This document shows positions 25,518-34,010 of a DNA stretch of 55,552 nucleotides, piece by piece. The translations under genes and the position numbers were made by a program. The notes under the pieces were generated by a model that saw nothing but the letters and a program-made list of their open reading frames with translations, had not been told where the DNA came from and ran no database searches. Within the stretch, counting starts at the first letter, position 1. Each line of letters starts with the position of its first letter. The stretch comes from CAZCVI01 sp964502145 (GTDB lineage Bacteria; Acidobacteriota; Aminicenantia; UBA2199). The stretch covers positions 1-55,552 of the forward strand of contig CAZCVI010000044.1 of the NCBI GenBank assembly GCA_964502145.1, read 5' to 3'.

Positions 25518-26468
25518 ATGCAAACTAAACAAACAGCAGTAGTCGCTATCGGCGGTAACTTTCTGTCCGATGGCAGAAGCACCACGGAAGAACAAATGCA
25601 ACGCGCATTTAATGCGGCTGAACTAATAAGAGTGCTGGTAAACAAAAATTTTAAGGTGGTAGTGGTCCATGGCAATGGTCCCCAAGTTGGCATGACCTAC
25701 TTACGTTCCCTGGCCGGCGCCAAAGAAAACATCCCACCAGTAAGCCTGGCCTTGTGCAACGCGCTAACCCAAGCAGAAATCGGCACGCTACTGGAATTGG
25801 CAATCATCAACACGATTAACAAGGAAAAACCAGATATTAATGTCCTGACCCTGGTCAGCCAAGTAGAAGTCAAAGGCGATGACCCGGCTTTTCAAAAACC
25901 AACCAAACCGATCGGCCCCTTTATGACGAAAGAAGAAGCGGACGCGATGAAAATCCAATTCCCCAACTGGACGATTATCGAAGATTCGGGTCGCGGTTAC
26001 CGCCGCGTGGTGCCCTCCCCTATTCCAATTAAAGTATTCTCCTCCAGCAGCATCGCGGAAACATTTAAAACCGCAGACGTGATCATCGCGGGCGGCGGCG
26101 GCGGTATCCCGGTAGTACGCAACCCCAAAACGAATACATTTGAATTGGTAGACAGTGTCATTGATAAAGACCGCACAGCATTTCTCATCGCCCGCGAAAT
26201 TAATGCGTCCCACTTCATCCTCCTGACCAACGTGCCCCACGCCTCGATTAACTACGGCACCCCCCAACAACAACCACTCTACGCCATCTCTGTAGCTGAG
26301 GTCAAAAAACATATGGCGGACGGTCAGTTTCCCGCCGGTTCGATGGGTCCTAAAATAGAGGCGGCTATCCACTTCGCGGAAAATACCACGGGCACTTCCA
26401 TTATTACTAACACGGATGGTATCGCCGCCGCTCTGGAAGAAAAAGAAGGCACCCGGATTCACCTCTAA
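25518..26468 (+). CDS. arcC: Carbamate kinase
   Basis: Makes ATP from carbamoyl phosphate and ADP in amino acid fermentation (or the reverse). 316 aa, amino acid kinase fold: VVAIGGN at 8-14, VVHGNGPQVG at 48-57, EDSGRGYRRVVPSPIP near 155-170, AGGGGGIPVV near 193-202, and the C-terminal MGPKIEAA. GGAG seven bases before the ATG. No arginine deiminase or ornithine carbamoyltransferase lies beside it; the next gene is an oligopeptidase, so a role in peptide and amino acid fermentation is likely but the carbamoyl phosphate source is not in the window. Confidence 0.93.
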   Translation: MQTKQTAVVAIGGNFLSDGRSTTEEQMQRAFNAAELIRVLVNKNFKVVVVHGNGPQVGMTYLRSLAGAKENIPPVSLALCNALTQAEIGTLLELAIINTINKEKPDINVLTLVSQVEVKGDDPAFQKPTKPIGPFMTKEEADAMKIQFPNWTIIEDSGRGYRRVVPSPIPIKVFSSSSIAETFKTADVIIAGGGGGIPVVRNPKTNTFELVDSVIDKDRTAFLIAREINASHFILLTNVPHASINYGTPQQQPLYAISVAEVKKHMADGQFPAGSMGPKIEAAIHFAENTTGTSIITNTDGIAAALEEKEGTRIHL

Positions 26469-26513
26469 ACCAATTTTGGCGTGCCAAAAAAATAAAACCA
26501 AAAAAAGCATAAA

Positions 26514-26570
26514 ACGGTGACCGACTTACCGCCTCACACAACTCGGCAGGTGACGGTAAGTTGGCACCGT
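26514..26570. promoter_or_regulatory. Long stem-loop between arcC and pepF
   Basis: Arms 26514-26531 and 26554-26570 pair over 17 positions with one bulge and one G-T pair, loop 22 nt. It is followed by A-rich sequence and then the pepF ribosome site, so it is not an intrinsic terminator on the plus strand; it may separate the two mRNAs by processing or be an operator. Confidence 0.55.
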
Positions 26571-26590
26571 AAAAAAGAATGAGGGAAACG

Positions 26591-28444
26591 ATGAAAGCTG
26601 AAGCAATTAATAAAATTATCCCGGATTTCTCCGGGCTGGAAAGACGCCATGTACCGACAGACGTTACCTGGAAATTGACAGATATATACCGGGATGAGAC
26701 GGCCTGGACTGAAGATAAAAAATGTTATTTCCAAATGATACAACAGGTCGAGCCATTGGCCAAAGAGTGGACCACCTCGGCCCAAAAGATGGTCGCGTTG
26801 CTCCAGCATGTTTCCCAAACCCAGAAGAAGGAAAACCAGCTACGCGGCTATGCATCTCTGGCCTCGGATACCAACATGGGGGATTCCCACCTGCAAGAAA
26901 TGGAAGGGGAAATCACCACGGCCAGCGTGAACCTGGAAACCAAATTGGCGTTCAGAGAACCAGATATCATTCAATTGGGACAAGAAAAAATCAACGAATA
27001 TATTAAAGCAGAACCAGACCTGGAAGTTTACCGGATGTATTTTGAAAATGTCCTGCACATGAAAGACCATATCCTGACGACAGATAAAGAAAGCATCCTG
27101 GCGCAAACGGATCTTTTCTCGGAAACACCGGAAAAAGCGTCCGGTATTCTCAACGATGTAGATATGCCAGCCCCCACGAAAAAACTACAGGACGGCACGA
27201 GGATCGCGCTCACTGTTTCCAATTACATCCTCTTCCGAGCGACCAAGGATAGAAAAAACCGGGCCAATGTTATTCGTTCCTTCTGGAAACATCGCTCCCG
27301 CTTTCAAAATACCCACGCGGCACTACTGGATGGGGCAGTGAAGAACCATTTTTTTAATGCCTCGGTACGCCATTATAACAGTTGCCTGGAAGCGTCCCTC
27401 TTCCCACGGCATATCCAAGTGGATGTTTACCACAACCTGATCGAAACAGTAGAGCAGAACCTGGCACCTTTGCACCGCTACATGAAATTTAAAGCCCGGT
27501 TACTGGGACTAAAACAAATGTCTTACGACGATATCTATGCCTCGGCCATCCCGGCAGGTTCAAAAACCTTTACTATAAAAGAAGCAAAACGTATCGTGCA
27601 AGCATCCCTTAAACCACTGGGTCAAACCTATGGCGAGGTGCTGGAAAATGCTTTAAACAGCGGATGGATGGATATCTATGCCAATCGGGGCAAACGTTCC
27701 GGCGCGTACTCCAACGGCAGTGTTTACGATGTGCATCCCTATGTGCTGATGAACTACAATGGCACACTGAACCACGTGTCCACATTGGCCCATGAATTTG
27801 GTCATGCCCTTCATTCCTGGTTTTCCAATAAAGCCCAACCTTTTCCCGTGGCCCGCTATCCCATTTTTCTCGCCGAGGTGGCCAGCACGTTTAATGAGAC
27901 GTTACTGGTTCATTATATGAGTGAAAACGAAACGGATGATCTATTTAAACTATATATCTTGGACCACCATCTGGATGAGATTCGCGGCACCCTCTACCGG
28001 CAATCCCTATTCGCCCATTTTGAACTGGATATTCACCAACGGGTGGAACAGGGCCAAACCCTGACCGCGGAATGGTTGAACCAACGTTATCTGGAATTAA
28101 CCCGCCAGTATTACGGGCATCAAGAAGGGGTGACCCAGGTCGATAAATACATTGAAGCCGAATGGAGTATAGTCCATCATTTTTATTATGGTTTTTATGT
28201 TTACCAGTACAGCACTGGTATTGCTGCCGCCCTCACATTGGCAGACATGGTTTTGAAAGGTCAGCCCGGAGCGCAGCAACGGTACTTGGAATTTTTGCAA
28301 AGTGGCGGCACCCGTTATCCCCTTGATGCACTGGCCAGAGCGGGCGTAAATCTCACTACCCCCCGCCCCATCCAACTGGCCCTCAATCGCTTCGATGAAA
28401 CCATCAGCCAAATGGAAACTATCTTAAAAAGAATGGAAAAATAA
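26591..28444 (+). CDS. pepF: M3-family oligoendopeptidase F
   Basis: Zinc metallopeptidase that cuts medium-size peptides in the cytosol. 617 aa from the ATG at 26591, which has GAGGG five bases upstream; the ATG at 26579 has none. Zinc motif HEFGHALHSWF near 394-404 with the third ligand in the FLAEVASTFNETLL block about 25 residues on. N-terminal helical part (residues 1-200) is the usual PepF_N cap. No signal peptide. It follows arcC on the same strand after a hairpin, consistent with peptide catabolism. Full length for the family (about 600 aa). Confidence 0.9.
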   Translation: MKAEAINKIIPDFSGLERRHVPTDVTWKLTDIYRDETAWTEDKKCYFQMIQQVEPLAKEWTTSAQKMVALLQHVSQTQKKENQLRGYASLASDTNMGDSHLQEMEGEITTASVNLETKLAFREPDIIQLGQEKINEYIKAEPDLEVYRMYFENVLHMKDHILTTDKESILAQTDLFSETPEKASGILNDVDMPAPTKKLQDGTRIALTVSNYILFRATKDRKNRANVIRSFWKHRSRFQNTHAALLDGAVKNHFFNASVRHYNSCLEASLFPRHIQVDVYHNLIETVEQNLAPLHRYMKFKARLLGLKQMSYDDIYASAIPAGSKTFTIKEAKRIVQASLKPLGQTYGEVLENALNSGWMDIYANRGKRSGAYSNGSVYDVHPYVLMNYNGTLNHVSTLAHEFGHALHSWFSNKAQPFPVARYPIFLAEVASTFNETLLVHYMSENETDDLFKLYILDHHLDEIRGTLYRQSLFAHFELDIHQRVEQGQTLTAEWLNQRYLELTRQYYGHQEGVTQVDKYIEAEWSIVHHFYYGFYVYQYSTGIAAALTLADMVLKGQPGAQQRYLEFLQSGGTRYPLDALARAGVNLTTPRPIQLALNRFDETISQMETILKRMEK

Positions 28445-28594
28445 TAAACTTCCCGGAGATATATAAATATTGTACTAATTTCCCGGCAAACGTCCTATTT
28501 TTAAGACATAATATCGTTGTCTCATTGGCAGAAAGAATGCTATCTAATATTTGTGGTAACACGATTAATGAAGAATTAAATTGGAGGTAATAAA

Positions 28595-30352
28595 ATGAAA
28601 ACAAGACAGATACTTAGTCTTTCAATAGTAGTATTACTGTTTACTTTAGGAATGGGCACTCTTTTTTCCGCCAGCGCACCCAATTCCAATTACGGACACA
28701 TCACCTTTGTCGATAAAGCGACCACTATCATCCGGCAGGATAAAACGGAACAAAAGGCTGAAGTAAACATGCCGGTCGCCCCGGGAGACATGGTGGTTAC
28801 AAGCGAAGATAGCCGTTGCGAAATCCAATTCGACAATGGCACGGTATTAAGATTAGATAAAAAAACCCATCTCCGGGTCACCACGATCATGGCTCCTACC
28901 TTGACCAGCAATAAAAAAATCACCACCCTGCACCTGACCAGCGGGCAGGTTTATGCCATGATCCAATCTTATAACCGGGAAATGTTCCAGGTAATCACTC
29001 CCAATGCCGCTGTTGAGTTCAATCAACGAACCGCGGCCACCATCCAGGTGAGAGGCAATGGCGAAACCTTTGTTTATACGGACAAAGGGAAATGCCACGT
29101 CATGTTCGGCGAGGATCTCAAATCTCTCAAAACAGAAACGGCACGGTCAGGGAAGGGTTACACTATCTCCGCCACCCACCAATTCAGTAAAACCGAGGAA
29201 AAACGGGACATTGAATTTTTGGGCTGGAACGAATATGTGAACAACCATTTTAATGAACTTCACAAGGGCATCAGCGTCGTTCCCAAACAAATCTCCCGTT
29301 ACTCCAAGGGCGTGATTTATTGGGCGGAAAAATGGTCCAGCCTGTATGGCGAATGGATCTATGACGATTTGTTCGGTTATGTTTGGAAACCTGCCGATGA
29401 AGTTTTTGCCTTTTCCAAACGCCCCTTTTTCCACGCCAACTTTGTGCGCATGAACAACGAGTTGTTCTTAGTTCCGCAGGAACCCTGGGGCTGGGCGCCG
29501 GCTCATCTGGGTACATGGGTTTGGATGAAATGGGGCTGGACATGGATTCCCGGCGATGCATTCTCTTCCGGTGTGGATTCCATGAACTCTTTCTGCCAAT
29601 TTAACACGCTGGATTATTGGATCAACTCTATTTATGGTAATTATGATCTCTACTATGAATACCGCAGAAGTGGCGAGCACTCGTGGCGGAGAAATTACCG
29701 GGCTACCTTTCATAGAGACGCCCCCAAGATCGAGATGAAACGGGTTCCCGATTCTATTCGCTCCATCATCAAAGGCATGAACAGAACGCCAGTGACCACC
29801 ATTCAAAGCAAACTGGGAACCAACCGCCCCACGCCATTGATGGATCGAGAAAAACTGGCTCCCTATTTGAAAACAGACACGGGCAACAGCATGAAGGCAA
29901 CAAAAAACCCGCTGCAAGCCCCATTAGTTATCTCCCAGGTCGGTGAACCCCCCACCCGGTCATCCGTTCTATCCTCGACCCCGCATATCTCAAGATCGCT
30001 TAAAACGCAGGCAGAAAGAGTGGAATCCGCAGAAAGGAAAGCGGTAGCAATGAGAGGAATGCGAGACTTTAATCCTGATATCAGATGGGCTGCCAAGGAA
30101 GGGTATAAAGTGCATTACAACAGTAACCTTAATGCCATGGTCTGCCCCAGCCTGAACATTAATTCCTTGACCATCACGCCCAGTACACGCAGCTCATTAC
30201 ATTCATTCTATGGGAACGCCAACGATACCAATCATTACAGGGACGGTTACAATAATATGAATAACACTAATTCAACACCTTCAGATCGTCCGAATGTACC
30301 CTCGGTCAATATCGAAAAAAAAGCGAACCAAGAACAATCAGAGAAGAGATAA
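28595..30352 (+). CDS. FecR-domain and DUF6600-type secreted protein
   Basis: 585 aa, signal peptide about 1-27 (cut after FSASA). Residues about 35-165 form a FecR/LysM-linked FecR-like beta domain (GDMVVTSEDSRCEIQFDNGT, LRLDKKTHLRV, LTSGQVYAMI, ITPNAAVEF). Residues about 240-330 hold the tryptophan-rich DUF6600 block (YGEWIYDDLFGYVWKPA, PWGWAPAHLGTWVWMKWGW). The C-terminal 200 residues are low-complexity and basic. GGAGG before the ATG and a strong terminator after the stop, so it is monocistronic. Likely periplasmic or surface; function unknown. Confidence 0.8.
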   Translation: MKTRQILSLSIVVLLFTLGMGTLFSASAPNSNYGHITFVDKATTIIRQDKTEQKAEVNMPVAPGDMVVTSEDSRCEIQFDNGTVLRLDKKTHLRVTTIMAPTLTSNKKITTLHLTSGQVYAMIQSYNREMFQVITPNAAVEFNQRTAATIQVRGNGETFVYTDKGKCHVMFGEDLKSLKTETARSGKGYTISATHQFSKTEEKRDIEFLGWNEYVNNHFNELHKGISVVPKQISRYSKGVIYWAEKWSSLYGEWIYDDLFGYVWKPADEVFAFSKRPFFHANFVRMNNELFLVPQEPWGWAPAHLGTWVWMKWGWTWIPGDAFSSGVDSMNSFCQFNTLDYWINSIYGNYDLYYEYRRSGEHSWRRNYRATFHRDAPKIEMKRVPDSIRSIIKGMNRTPVTTIQSKLGTNRPTPLMDREKLAPYLKTDTGNSMKATKNPLQAPLVISQVGEPPTRSSVLSSTPHISRSLKTQAERVESAERKAVAMRGMRDFNPDIRWAAKEGYKVHYNSNLNAMVCPSLNINSLTITPSTRSSLHSFYGNANDTNHYRDGYNNMNNTNSTPSDRPNVPSVNIEKKANQEQSEKR

Positions 30353-30406
30353 ACGTAACGATTTAAAAAAAAAAGATTTAACTGAAAAATATAAGCAATA
30401 AAAAAA

Positions 30407-30437
30407 GGAGCCCGATTGTTCGGGCTCCTTTTTTTTT
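30407..30437 (+). terminator. Intrinsic terminator after the FecR/DUF6600 gene
   Basis: Nine-base-pair stem GGAGCCCGA/TCGGGCTCC with a TTGT loop, followed by nine T; an A-run on the other side lets it work in both directions. Confidence 0.9.
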
Positions 30438-30503
30438 ATCCCTTGTTCATTTTGTGGCGAAGGTAATATGTAATACGTAAGAGAGGAGCACAGGACCCCA
30501 CTC

Positions 30504-30707
30504 CTACACGAGATTCTCCTTGTAAATATGATAACGCGCTCCAGGTATACGGATCAATGATTCACTCTCAAACAACTTGTCGTGGATGGCTTCCTCGCTC
30601 CAGTGGCTGTGTTGTTTGATCTCTTGGATCACATTCTCTTCCAGTTCATAGGTGAGCACACGACCGGATTTTTTCCAAACCTTGTGGGGAGACACTCTTT
30701 GTCCCAT
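30504..30707 (-). CDS. Small protein of unknown function
   Basis: 67 aa: MGQRVSPHKVWKKSGRVLTY followed by ELEENVIQEIKQHSHW. Not recognised. GGAGGTG eight bases before the ATG makes it a real gene. Mixed charge, no membrane segment. Monocistronic, between the terminator at 30407 and a 15-bp triple repeat upstream of its start. It may be a small regulator, but nothing shows this. Confidence 0.6.
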   Translation of the reverse strand: MGQRVSPHKVWKKSGRVLTYELEENVIQEIKQHSHWSEEAIHDKLFESESLIRIPGARYHIYKENLV

Positions 30708-30750
30708 ATTATTTTCACCTCCTACACATTTATATTAAGCCACCCCACGC

Positions 30751-30795
30751 CCAGTAAATCTTGGACCAGTAAATTCTGGACCAGTAAATCTTGGA
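30751..30795. repeat. Three tandem 15-bp units
   Basis: CCAGTAAATCTTGGA, CCAGTAAATTCTGGA, CCAGTAAATCTTGGA in direct succession, 44 bp upstream of the 67-aa gene's start. Each unit is itself close to an inverted repeat (CCAG...TTGG/CTGG). Confidence 0.8.
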
Positions 30796-30930
30796 GTGGA
30801 TGCGCCGTGAATTTTCACTGCATAATTTCTAGTGCATAATAGTAATAGCGTAAAAAGAAAAATTTGTCAATTTCTTTTTTTATTTTTCTCAAATAAATGT
30901 CTATTCAGGAAAGTGTAATAGGTGGTTAAT

Positions 30931-31635
30931 TTATTCTGATCCTTCGTTCTGTTGCGGTTCTTGTCCCCGTTCTTGTTTGCGGTTCCGTTGTTGTAGATAC
31001 GTGATGATGCTATTTTTTACATTCTGGTGGGTATCGGGATGGCCATAGAGTTTTTCCAACTGCCTGATATTTAAATAGGGAATAATCGTGGTTAAAATTC
31101 GGATAGGTGCTTGGTCGTCGTGTGCGATTGCCTCGGCCACTTGCGGGCGTTTATACCATTCGGTGGTAAAAAGAGCATTGTACAGCGAATAACGCGGGGT
31201 ATATCGGTTGATCATCTTGAGCACGGCATCGGCAGTGCAATAGGGGTTGTTCAGTATCACTTCCAAGACGCGGCTGTCCTTCTCCTCGATAAAATAATCC
31301 AACATGGAGGCTGGAATGATTTTCATGTACGAAAGCTTCTCTCCCAGCGGGAAGCGGGGGTATTTATTGGCAAATTCCTGTTCTGTCCGCTTGCGCACAA
31401 AGGGATTGGTGCGCTTGTTTTTAACGACCCGGATCAAGTCCATGGGGTACAACTTGGGAATAATACCCAATGAAAGCCGCTCTGGGAACTTGGGCTGTTG
31501 AACCAGATGCAGCAATACCCGGTACTTGTCGCGATTCTGCTGAAATAAGTCTACCAGCTCATCCTCGGAAAAAATACCCCGGTACAAACGCCGCAACAAC
31601 TCCAACTCATTCTCTTTCACCGCTGTCGCTCCCAA
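30931..31635 (-). CDS. Uncharacterised helical-repeat protein
   Basis: 234 aa, soluble, rich in helices. Residues about 35-190 contain helix pairs with HEAT/leucine-rich-variant-like spacing (YRVLLHLVQQPKFPERLSLG, ASMLDYFIEEKDSRVLEVIL, PQVAEAIAHDDQAPIRILTT); the C-terminus is charged (RNRKQERGQEPQQNEGSE). Start is TTG at 31635; a GTG at 31620 with GGGAG upstream is as likely. It follows the UbiA gene by 40 bp on the same strand, in the MglA/MltD/UbiA group. Function not known. Confidence 0.6.
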   Translation of the reverse strand: MGATAVKENELELLRRLYRGIFSEDELVDLFQQNRDKYRVLLHLVQQPKFPERLSLGIIPKLYPMDLIRVVKNKRTNPFVRKRTEQEFANKYPRFPLGEKLSYMKIIPASMLDYFIEEKDSRVLEVILNNPYCTADAVLKMINRYTPRYSLYNALFTTEWYKRPQVAEAIAHDDQAPIRILTTIIPYLNIRQLEKLYGHPDTHQNVKNSIITYLQQRNRKQERGQEPQQNEGSE

Positions 31636-31675
31636 TGATTCCGATCCCCCCCTATTTTCAATCCGATGTGCAAGC

Positions 31676-32593
31676 CTAGTTTACATACAGGATGACAATA
31701 ATAAAAACCACTACCCAGAGGATGCCGTTCACGGTAAAAGAGAGATCAGAAAAAAGTACTTCCGCCGGATTCTCACCCTCTCCTTTGACATAGGTTAAAT
31801 ACAAATAACGGAAAATACCAAAAATCACAAAGGGAACGGTCAAATAGAGCTTGGTCGTATGAAACTTATGCAAGATGTCAGGGTTGACGACATACACGAT
31901 ATAAGAGATCAGGGTAGTGGCGGTGGTAATGGAAATCAACTGGTCCAACAGGGAGAGGTTGTATTGTTTCAAGGTCTGGCGCGTTTGTCCCCCCTCCTGA
32001 GTACTGGCACTGCCGTTGTTTTCCAAACCATTAACCTTCACCAGTTCCTGCCTGCGCTTGATTAAAGCCAGAAAAATAGCCAGCAAAAAAGTAATGATCA
32101 GGATCCAGGGGGATAATTCGATCTGGTTTATCACCCCTCCGATCTGAACCCGCAAGACAAAACCAATGGCAATGATCATGACATCCAGAATGACCACTTT
32201 TTTCAAAAACACGGAATAAACGACATTCATCAGAACATAAAACAGGGCAATACGGAAAAAATCCACATCCATTTCATAGATGGCAGCTAAAGTAAGTGCC
32301 AGGAGGATACTTCCCATAATCGCGGCGGTTTTTACCCCCAATGCGCCGGAGGCAATAGGCCGCTTGCATTTCGTGGGATGCAAACGATCCATTTCCCGAT
32401 CAAAACAATCATTTAAAACATAGATAGAACCAGCGACCAAACTAAAAAGAAGAAAAGCCAGGAAACTGTGACCGAGGTACTCAAATTTAAAAAACCGCAA
32501 CGAGAACACCACGGGCGCAAAAACAAAGATATTCTTGGCCCACTGGTGTGGCCTCAAAGTACGACCAAATGCAATAAGGGTTTTTTGTATCAC
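31676..32593 (-). CDS. UbiA-family prenyltransferase, decaprenyl-phosphate phosphoribosyltransferase-like
   Basis: 305 aa, about eight membrane helices. N-terminal RPHQWAKNIFVFAP is characteristic of the phosphoribosyltransferase subgroup (DppR/Rv3806c type), and the first Asp-rich motif NDCFDREMDRLHPTKCKRPI is at about 61-80. These enzymes attach phosphoribose to polyprenyl phosphate for later sugar transfer; the subgroup also has members of unknown substrate in Gram-negatives. One base separates its start region from the end of the MltD-like gene (32595), so they are co-transcribed. Neighbouring a cell-wall lytic enzyme supports an envelope role. Confidence 0.8.
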   Translation of the reverse strand: MIQKTLIAFGRTLRPHQWAKNIFVFAPVVFSLRFFKFEYLGHSFLAFLLFSLVAGSIYVLNDCFDREMDRLHPTKCKRPIASGALGVKTAAIMGSILLALTLAAIYEMDVDFFRIALFYVLMNVVYSVFLKKVVILDVMIIAIGFVLRVQIGGVINQIELSPWILIITFLLAIFLALIKRRQELVKVNGLENNGSASTQEGGQTRQTLKQYNLSLLDQLISITTATTLISYIVYVVNPDILHKFHTTKLYLTVPFVIFGIFRYLYLTYVKGEGENPAEVLFSDLSFTVNGILWVVVFIIVILYVN

Positions 32594-32594
32594 G

Positions 32595-34010
32595 TCAGCC
32601 TTTGGGTTTTAACCCGCTCCTGGGAATCAACAGTCGTTTGCCCGGCTTGATGGCATTGGAACGTAACTTATTGGCATGTTTTAATTGATTGACCGAGGTA
32701 TTAAATTTCCGCGCGATAGAATAGAGACTATCGCCCCGTTTCACTTCATGCCACCCGGTAAAATAATGTTTGGTGGGGGGGAGACGCTTTAATTCAGAGA
32801 GTGCTGCCGGATCCACCTGCTCTGGGACACGGATGGTGTATGTATCCATATCAAAAGGAGTAAATTCGTGGAGCAGTTCGGGATTGATGTCCTGTAATTG
32901 GTCATAAGAGATATTCAGCAGGTTCGCCACATCCTGAAGATTGGCCGGAGAAATAATCTCAATGGTTTTGGTATTATCAAACCGTTTCTCCTGGGTTTCA
33001 ATAGCAAAACCATAGGTCTGGGGATCTTTGGCGATGATCAACGAAGCCAAATAAGCGGGTACATAATTCCGTGTTTCCGGTCGGAGAAATTTGCTTTGCG
33101 AAATCTCAAAGAAGTCCTTGGTTTTTAAACTGCCAATAGCGCGGCTAATACGGCGGGTGCCGCTGTTATAACAGGCCAGTGCCAGGTACCAATCATCAAA
33201 TTGCTCGTACAGAAGTTTCAAATATTTGGCTGCGGCATGAGCGGCTTTAAACGGGTCTTTCCGTTCGTCTACGACCCAATCCACGCGCAGACCAAAGCGA
33301 CGGGCAGTCGACCCCATAAATTGCCACACGCCCTGCGCCCGGGCCCTGGAAATCGCATCAACCCGGAACCCGCTCTCAATGATAGGTAAATAAGCCAGAT
33401 CCTCGGGTAAGTCATAAGAAGCAAATATACGCTTGAACTCCTCTACATATTCGGCAGAACGATTAAGTGCATGCTGGATATTTTTCTTCCGTATGTTTTG
33501 AAAGGCTTTGATAAAGGAAACGACCTTGGCATTAATAATAACAGGAACAGTATATTGGGGTTTCTCAAGATTTATCTTCTCCTGTATTTGCTGGATTTCC
33601 AGTGGAGAGGGTTCGAATAGTGGAGTAGATAAGGCTTCGTCCAGAAATGTTTCGTGGGCATCGGCATTTTGCGAGGCACCGTCCTTCAAGTAACTGAGTT
33701 CGATTTTTGCGATGCGGGAGATATATTTTTTTAATTGTTTCGTCTCACCGGCTTCCAACAGTGTATCGATCACGCGGTTAAACTTCTCCTTGGCCCCGGC
33801 AATATCACCGGCCAAGAAAAGGCCCTCGCCTTTATGAAAATCCGCTTCAGCCATCTTAACCGCCTGGGATTGCACCTCGTCCACGGCTACCGTGGGGGGA
33901 ACGGCAGGTACAACCTCGGTAGTTACCACTCTGGCCGGGACAGCACAGGCAGTAACACCACACAAACAGATCAAGCCGCAAAAATAATATATTAAGCTAT
34001 TTTTTAACAT
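32595..34010 (-). CDS. MltD-like lytic transglycosylase lipoprotein with LysM domain
   Basis: 471 aa. Lipoprotein signal with lipobox VTAC (Cys about 22). Residues 60-170 are helical; SLT/GEWL-type catalytic domain about 195-310 with the active glutamate in LPIIESGFRVDA and GVWQFMGSTARRFGL, then AYNSG-like ACYNSGTRR. Following are a LysM-like segment (ANLQDVANLLNISYDQLQDI) and a clear LysM (VKRGDSLYSIARKFNTS) at the C-terminus. It cleaves peptidoglycan glycan strands in the periplasm. The ATG at 34010 lies inside the end of the GTPase gene (14-bp overlap). Family length fits. Confidence 0.9.
   Translation of the reverse strand: MLKNSLIYYFCGLICLCGVTACAVPARVVTTEVVPAVPPTVAVDEVQSQAVKMAEADFHKGEGLFLAGDIAGAKEKFNRVIDTLLEAGETKQLKKYISRIAKIELSYLKDGASQNADAHETFLDEALSTPLFEPSPLEIQQIQEKINLEKPQYTVPVIINAKVVSFIKAFQNIRKKNIQHALNRSAEYVEEFKRIFASYDLPEDLAYLPIIESGFRVDAISRARAQGVWQFMGSTARRFGLRVDWVVDERKDPFKAAHAAAKYLKLLYEQFDDWYLALACYNSGTRRISRAIGSLKTKDFFEISQSKFLRPETRNYVPAYLASLIIAKDPQTYGFAIETQEKRFDNTKTIEIISPANLQDVANLLNISYDQLQDINPELLHEFTPFDMDTYTIRVPEQVDPAALSELKRLPPTKHYFTGWHEVKRGDSLYSIARKFNTSVNQLKHANKLRSNAIKPGKRLLIPRSGLKPKG

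Noticed and set aside
25788..26510. 240-codon minus-strand frame opposite arcC
   Set aside because: Shadow of the carbamate kinase gene, which has strong family motifs on the plus strand.
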